NCBI GenBank assembly: GCA_036023115.1
Contig: JAYKKT010000076.1
Span: 5,828,001 to 5,892,000 of the forward strand
From: Brasenia schreberi
Lineage: Eukaryota > Streptophyta > Magnoliopsida > Nymphaeales > Cabombaceae
DNA: 64,000 nt
Reading direction: 5' to 3'
Shown: piece by piece, positions 58,223 through 64,000 of the stretch
Numbering within the stretch: position 1 is the stretch's first letter
Layout of the letters: each line of letters begins with the position of its first letter
Position numbers and translations under genes: made by a program
The notes under the pieces: model-generated
Seen by the model: only the letters and a program-made list of their open reading frames with translations
The model's database searches: none
What the model was told of the DNA's origin: nothing

Positions 58223-58649
58223 TTTTTTTTTAAGTTTTCACTTATTATGAATGGTTCTTTGTTTTACTTATGTATACTTAATTCTTTTAGCCATATAAGG
58301 GCACAGCTTTAACCCATATACCATACTTACTTTTTGTCCATTAACAAATAATAAGCTTAATTTTCGTATGGCAAAGATATTAAACTTTTTATGCGCGCTG
58401 CATTAACAGAAGTACAAAAGCACTTATTGCACTTGCTTGCTTCCATATATTTTCTTGTGAAATTAAATACTTATTTTTAAAAATACTTACCATCGATGGA
58501 TAAATAAAACATTCTTTCTTAAATATGACAGCAACTAACATGTGTATAAGTATGTATTGAATACTAAAAGTGTTTGCAGCACACAGTACAAAGTTGTGAA
58601 TGGATGGTATTTTTCGAGTAGGAGCTCCATTGAGCTGAGCAGTTTTAAA

Positions 58650-59800
58650 GATACTATGCACTAGTTTGAGGTATCTATGTAGGAAGAGTTGATGTACTGG
58701 TTCAACTATCATTGAGTGCCTTCACCAAATGGTGGTAGGCAGACTTCGAGAGTTTTCATATGTTGTGTAGTGAGATGAATATCACCTATTTTCTTTTTAT
58801 GGACAAACACCATGTTTCTTTAAGATGGTAGATAGAGGCATAGAGTAAGGATGTTACTATATAAGTAACATTATGGGCATGAGCGTTGAGGATGTGGAGG
58901 TCTACATGAAGTTCAGAGTTATAAAGTTCAAGTAGCACCAAGAAAGAACTTAGAGTAAGGAGATTATGTCATAGAGAAGGGTGTTGACATTCTTACTGTA
59001 CCGTATTGGGTAAACCATCTATCAAGACAAGTCAAGAGATAATGTCACCTTCGATTGTGTGGTGGTTGTTGAGTGCCTTCAGTGGAGGGAAAAGTAAGCT
59101 CAGGGTACGACAAAATTGGCTTTACCTATATAAACAATTGGGAGAAGCTTCGCTTATTGAGGCACAAAAAGTTAGAGGCCCAAGTACTCTGCTTCAGTTA
59201 ATAGTTGCTTCTTATGTTTAGGTTATTGTACATATATTATTTTAATGTGTTGAAGAAAGGTGGTGTTTGCTGTAGGCTTAAATCTACGTGTACCTTCTAG
59301 CTTTTAGAGTGAACCGGTATCTGGGATGGGTTGACCAACAACCTTGAGTAGGTAGGTGGATAGTGAATGTCATCCTTCAACTCTTCATCTTCTTAGTCTT
59401 CTTGCTTGGTATGATGAGAAGTTGTACTTGATGATGACATATCAAGTATGTGGTTATAGATATTGGATATTTAGTTGGAATTTACTATAAGCAAGTTATA
59501 TATTTTACCATAATGTTAATATCACTTTTCTTTTTCGTTGTAGATTGATTGGCAACCTTATTTTTCGAGAAACTATATCAATGAAATGTAAGTTTGGTCA
59601 CAAGTCATCGTTAGTAAATCCCAATTGTTTGGTCACATTAAGTATGCTATTTTGGTACCACGAATCTATCAATTGTTTGATTGTCATGGAGTTGTATGTG
59701 TCTAATCCAATCCATCGTAAGTTTGATCATCGTTATTACATCCCAATTGCTTGCATATTAAATGAACACAAATGTTATTCCTCCCAATATCTCTTGCATA
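58650..59800 (+). pseudogene. PMD-like relic, third copy
   Basis: The best part reads VRQNWLYLYKQLGEASLIEA then QKVRGPSTLLQLIV (about 59107-59210; PMD family: AYLY.QLGEAS..G...I.G...LLQ). LFWYHESINCLIVMELYV then NPIHRKFDH follows at about 59649-59725 (family: liCF.IVE.H.PDRVLRQFG). Frames shift between pieces. The N-terminal signature (TFHLPWGEMT) was not found, so the left limit is a guess. Confidence 0.5.
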
Positions 59801-60440
59801 TTAAATGAGCTCATCTAAATAGCAAAAACACTACATCTGTTCAAACATAAGTAAATAATCAACTCCATAATATTTGCAATCAACAAATGCATCACCCGAT
59901 GCACCATTAGTCATCATTCATCGTATATAGTTTACTCCATCATAAGAAACACCTTTAGTCAAGCCTCCATCGTTTGACATTCTGCAGTAGACCTTAACAC
60001 AATATATAAGATAACGAAGAGATAAGTTTTTTAATATCTATTTATATATATGTAAAGGGGAGAGGCATTGTTCCTTTAGGTAGATGCAGCCTGACATTCA
60101 AAGGACTCATCTGTGCTGGATCTCTCTCACAAAGGTTGAGAAAGAGGGTGATGGGGAGAGAGAGCTAACCTTGAGATCGACCAGAGAGATGAACGACCAA
60201 TGAGGGAGGTATACCATCATAGATCGGTAAAGAGAGAAACATTGGACAAAAGCAATACATGACAAGGTGGGGTACACAAAATGTAAAAGGGTGTGTGCAT
60301 TTAGTAATCCCCTTGGAAAAAGTCTTAATATTAGCTTTAGCTGGGCTACGAAACGTTAAAACATTGCCTTATATTTTTTACTATGTTACAACAACGGAGA
60401 GAGAAGTTTTGCACAACAATACCAAAAAAATCCTTGCATC
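59801..60440. repeat. Repeat block related to the SRF upstream region
   Basis: CATCGTTTGACATTCTGCA at 59969-59987 matches CATCGTTTGGCATTCTACA at 3949-3967. Following GA-rich and GATGCA words are similar in order to 4010-4200. It is a dispersed repeat, perhaps the end of the unit that carries the PMD relic. Confidence 0.45.
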
Positions 60441-60448
60441 CTAATCAA

Positions 60449-60640
60449 CTAGGGGTGTTCACGGTTCGGTTTAGTTCAATTCTGACTTCAACCTCGAACC
60501 AAACTGCTACTAGCGGTTCTTGGTATTTGAAGAACCAAACCAAACCAAACCAAACTATGGCATGTTCAAAACCGAATCAAACAAATCCAATGGTTCCAGT
60601 TTGATTCGGTTCTGAACCACAGTTCTTGATATAATTAAAC
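60449..60640. mobile_element. MITE-like fragment with GGTTCGG/GAACC words
   Basis: Starts TAGGGGTGTTCACGGTTCGG, the typical start of a common plant hAT-type MITE. It goes on with CCAAACCAAACCAAACC and GATTCGGTTCTGAACC. The matching right end was not found, so it is incomplete. Confidence 0.55.
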
Positions 60641-61280
60641 AAAATGGTAGTACTTTTTTTAATTTAATATCATGTGATCAATGACCAACGAATACATATT
60701 AAACTCATAAAAACAAATATTACACTTGCTCTTAGCCAAAGGGCTACGAAAAATGTGTTATTGGGCGACCAACAATGATTTTTATAGTGCTCAACCCATC
60801 CTTCATCTCATTCCTGATCAATATGGGACTAAATTCATTCATTTTATTTTATACTTGATTGGATTTGGTTCGTCTCAACTCTAAGGTTGCTTTCAAACAG
60901 ATTGAGAGTGACCGACTTAGTTTCTCAATTTTGGACTTCATTTGACAATAATAGCATGAATTCCCAATCCCTTCAGTTATATGCGTTGGGGGAATTCCAA
61001 TTTAATCTTGGTACATAAATCATGCAACTAGGCATTTAGTTATCGGAACTTATACCAATTAAAAGCACGAGTTTTTTGGGTGCATATTTGAGCGAGTTTT
61101 TTTAGAAGTCTTGTCATGAAGAACTCTTATTTTCAAATAAGTTAATGAAGAACTCTCTATGGTGTACATATATGAACGTGATTGATGTTGTTCTTATTGA
61201 GCTACGCATGCATGTTTACGTTGAGTATGGATATAAAATAGATTTATATGTAGAAATTCATTATATAATGGATTAATGCT
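60641..61280. other. Unassigned stretch
   Basis: AT-rich, no open frame or repeat that I can name. Confidence 0.35.
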
Positions 61281-61284
61281 TGTA

Positions 61285-61885
61285 AAAATGGTCAAGTGAG
61301 GGCATGGAAGCCTAAACTGATTATAAACCTGAAACAAAATTGTGAGCATAAAAGCATGGATCGAGCTGAACCATGAAACCTGTTATGAGCTGAATTAACA
61401 TGAAACAAATTAACATGCTACAGATCAAGAGCATGGATCGATATGGATCACATAAAATCATAGTAAGAAACTGGGCAAACCGGGATCAACATGCATCAAT
61501 ATGAGAGAGCATGGACCAATTCAAAGAGCATGAAGTCGATCATTATGGCATGAGACTGGTTATGGCATGGGAGCATCAAACCAATTAAACGAATAAAATC
61601 GAATCATGAAATAAACCAATATGAGACAAAGCATGAATATGAGATCACATGGATCGAATCAACATGAGGACAATCGGATGTTTAAGGGCATGATATTGAT
61701 CAAGGCATCAGAGCGTGGGTCAAGCCAATCAAAGACATGCAACCAGTCACAAGCATCGGCCAAATCATGAAATAAATCGGGGCGTGCAACAAACCATAAG
61801 CCGAGTTAAGCATGCAACACATCGTAAGTGTGAATCAAAACATGCATATGAAGCTAGTTGGGGGACATAGGATCAACAACATAAA
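61285..61885. repeat. Degenerate GCATG-rich repeat
   Basis: About two dozen irregularly spaced words such as AGCATGGATCGA, CATGAAAC, GGCATGAGAC and CATGAAATAAA, 15-35 bp apart, with few T runs. It looks like an old short-unit satellite. Similar words resume at 62430-62520 after an interposed block. Confidence 0.55.
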
Positions 61886-61900
61886 ATTATGGAAAACTAC

Positions 61901-62412
61901 AAGTACCATTTTTTTCATTTTGGTTAATATGATTTGAAAAGGTCTCTGAGCTTCAATGTCGTTTTGATTATTTATTAAATTAGTAATAAATACCTAACAC
62001 CTTTACTCTGAATCCGATGTGGGAGATGAATTGCTATGTCACCTATCATGTCAGCCATCATATTTTAGTTGATTAAAATGTCATTTCATATACTATGTCA
62101 ACTTCTATTTAATATTTTGCTTAAATATTAACTGATATTATTTTTAAATATTAATGGAATATTAAATATTTTTTAATATTATTGATTATATTTTGTTAAA
62201 CTTAATAGTAATAAAGTTATATTAGATTTTAGTTAATACTTACTAATAATGTGGCTGCTAAGTCAGTAACCACATCACATGGCACATTAACCTGTCCTCC
62301 TTGAAATCTTCGGGTGATGACACTAGCATATTTGAGCTAACTTTATAGATGGCAGAGTCCAAAGAGTATTATAGCAATATTTTTAACCACAAGGACCAAA
62401 TTAAAAAATGCT
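61901..62412. mobile_element. Possible non-autonomous MULE/MITE within the GCATG repeat
   Basis: The GCATG-rich pattern stops and resumes on either side. The ends show weak inverted similarity (CATTTTTTTCATTTTGGTT versus CATTTTTTAATTTGGTCC in reverse complement), and ATTATGG lies at both flanks. The core is AT-rich. Boundaries are uncertain. Confidence 0.35.
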
Positions 62413-62679
62413 CAAACATCTTATTATGGCATGAATTGGTCAACATAAAAGCACAAAATTAATTAGCGCACGTAAGGGTTGAGCATAAACAAGTAGCTCT
62501 TCATAACCATGAGATCACAAGTTAACCCAGATCATTGAATTGATCACGAGAGAGGGCAATAGCTGATGGCGAATCCGTCGACTCTCCAATGTTCTCGGCG
62601 ATTCTGGTCGACTCTCCTGAGTCCTCTGCACCAGCTCTTTGAAGCCTCAATCAGGTACGCAACAACGGATAAACAGGTA

Positions 62680-63006
62680 TGTGAGATATAGTTTCAAGGT
62701 TTCCTCACAATAGAATTTGCCTGAGAGGTATTTCGACTTGTATTCGATAATGTATATGATCTATGTGTTGCTCTATATTTATAGAGCATCACCTACTCCA
62801 TTACCTCTCGGATTTTCTACTGGACTTTTCTTTTTGGGGGCCCTTATTCGGTCAGTTGCGGATAAGCACCGTAACCACCCGGCAGTTTCGGCCAATCATG
62901 GCCGTTACGAACTTCTTTCCTGTAATCTATCCACATACAACGGTTGAATAACCAGTCCAATCGTTTTTGTGCTGGGATTACCGAGAATAGCCACTATTTC
63001 CTTACA
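62680..63006 (-). repeat. 3' LTR of Ty1/copia element (about 327 bp)
   Basis: On the minus strand it starts TGTAAGGAAATAG at 63006, directly after the polypurine tract AAGTGGGAGA, and may end ...ATATCTCACA at 62680. A TATA box (CTATAAATATAG) lies at 62773-62784. The end is chosen because it closes a TGT...ACA pair; the 5' LTR is outside the window. Confidence 0.6.
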
Positions 63007-63209
63007 TCTCCCACTTGGTCATGCAAGCCAAGTGAATTGAAGTACTGGTTTTCCTCCCACTTTTACGGGGTTTTCCTAGTAATGTCATTTCATGATTGTT
63101 ATTGCAATCACTACCTCTTGTGTGGTTTTTTACTTACACAACAATCAAACAGACCTCAAACCCATGTTCGTAATATGTTTTGAGAAAATATTATCTATTA
63201 TACATTTAA

Positions 63210-64000
63210 TCAGGAGGTCTGCCAACATAGCATGTATGAGATGAATATTTCCTTTCTCATAACCATATCATGAACATAGTAGTATTTAACCATTATATGC
63301 TTGCTCTTGGAGTTGTCAGCTCCACTCTTGATAAGAGTAATTGCTGCGTTGTTGTCACAGTAAATGACAATTGGCTCGTCGGCTATCTCAAGCTTCAAAT
63401 CTTGTATGAAGCGTCTTATCCAGAGGCACTCATTATAGTCATACAGCAAGCCACATACTCAACTTCCTATGTATGCAATGTTACACAACCCTGTTTCTTA
63501 AATACCCAAGAAACAACAACACCTCCAAATAAGAATATTTGTCTCGAGGTTAATTTGTTGTCATCTTTGTTCTTAACAAAGTCAACATCTAAGTATCCTA
63601 CAACTTTCACTTTATTTGCTTGAAAACACAATTTCAAGTCTTTTGTTCTTATAGTTATCCAATGTTGTCATCTAGGATTACTTTGATATTTACTCACAAG
63701 ACCAATAACAAAGCTTATATCAGGTCTTATACACAACATAGCATACATCAAGCTACCTACAGCTTGTGCATAAGAAACGTTAGGTTTATCGTCTCCTTTA
63801 TCGGGACAATCAGCCTTACTTAGTTTGACCCCTTTTGTAATAGGTGTAATAACAGACTTGCATCCACCCATTTTGAACTTATTGAGGATATAATCAATAT
63901 CTCTCTCCTAACTTAGGCATAAGAGTTTAGATTATCTATCTTTAGAAATCTTATACCTAGGATATAGGATGCTTCTCCCATATCCTTTATTTCAAGCCCT
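63210..64000 (-). pseudogene. Ty1/copia pol C-terminus (RT end and RNase H), lightly broken
   Basis: From the edge: KDMGEASYILGIRF (family KDLGEA.YILGI), YILNKFKMGGCKSVITPITKG, VSYAQAVGSLMYAMLCIRPD then ISFVIGLVSKYQSNP, VGYLDVDF, SRQIFLFGGVVVSW, EVEYVA, CLWIRRFIQDL, IYCDNNAAITLIKS, KHIMVKYYYVHDMV, MGLRS. These are the conserved blocks of Ty1/copia pol. Several stops (for example TGA after SNP at about 63667) and one or two shifts. The Asp of WAGD-like RNase H motifs reads LDVDF. Confidence 0.85.

Larger units (their letters stand above)
62680..64000 (-). mobile_element. Ty1/copia retrotransposon, right part outside the window
   Basis: 3' LTR, 3' UTR and the RNase H/RT end of pol, all on the minus strand. 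The element continues past 64000. Same 3' UTR layout as the relic at 1750-2530. Confidence 0.85.

Noticed and set aside
60449..60604. Open stretch with an NQTKPNQT-like repeat
   Set aside because: It is the AACCAAACC repeat of a MITE fragment read as codons.

Overview
The window is nuclear DNA of a flowering plant. It is AT-rich and intron-rich, with one split host gene of the STRUBBELIG receptor family (SRF) sitting in decayed transposable elements that are typical of angiosperms: RTE-clade LINEs, hAT, MULE, Ty1/copia and Ty3/gypsy. Nothing in it is bacterial or viral. The species cannot be named from the sequence.

Layout. 1-1409 is the end of an RTE LINE. 1750-2530 is a Ty1/copia 3' end with its LTR. 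2558-3708 is a long-inverted-repeat (foldback) element. 4546-26961 is the SRF gene with its TATA box. I could read 16 coding exons that join in phase to a 755-codon open frame with GT-AG borders at every intron. Three of its introns are swollen by transposons. Intron 6 (9.8 kb) holds an hAT-MITE-like relic, then RTE copy C, then hAT-1 inside C, then a short foreign insert inside hAT-1; RTE copy D lies further along in the same relic. Intron 11 (6 kb) holds hAT-2 (itself inside a SINE-like sequence) and two RTE tails. Intron 14 holds RTE copy F.

Downstream of the gene the sequence is almost wholly repeats. RTE copy E covers 27.67-29.97 kb. A five-unit minisatellite lies upstream of a TATA-like box at 31.4-31.86 kb. 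A dead MULE with MULE-transposase and OTU-protease remnants (33.6-36.0 kb) faces a plant mobile domain (PMD) pseudogene on the other strand (37-38.2 kb); both lie between sequence blocks rich in GAGATGCA-like hairpins. A non-autonomous hAT (38695-40740) with a perfect 8-bp duplication splits the right-hand block. A Ty3/gypsy relic (about 41-47.9 kb) is split by RTE copy G. RTE copies H, I and J, two more PMD relics (50.7 and 59 kb), a (TA)n(GA)n microsatellite, a GCATG-rich degenerate repeat and a second Ty1/copia element running off the right edge complete the window.

Only the SRF gene looks functional for the host. Its product is predicted to be a secreted-LRR, single-pass membrane receptor with a catalytically atypical kinase domain. 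The transposons allow a relative dating of insertions from target-site duplications and nesting. They also show several points worth testing: a TTAGAG-like target preference of the RTE family, an RTE derivative lacking its endonuclease, a shared nonsense codon in two RTE copies, and a repeated association of PMD sequences with hairpin-rich repeat blocks.
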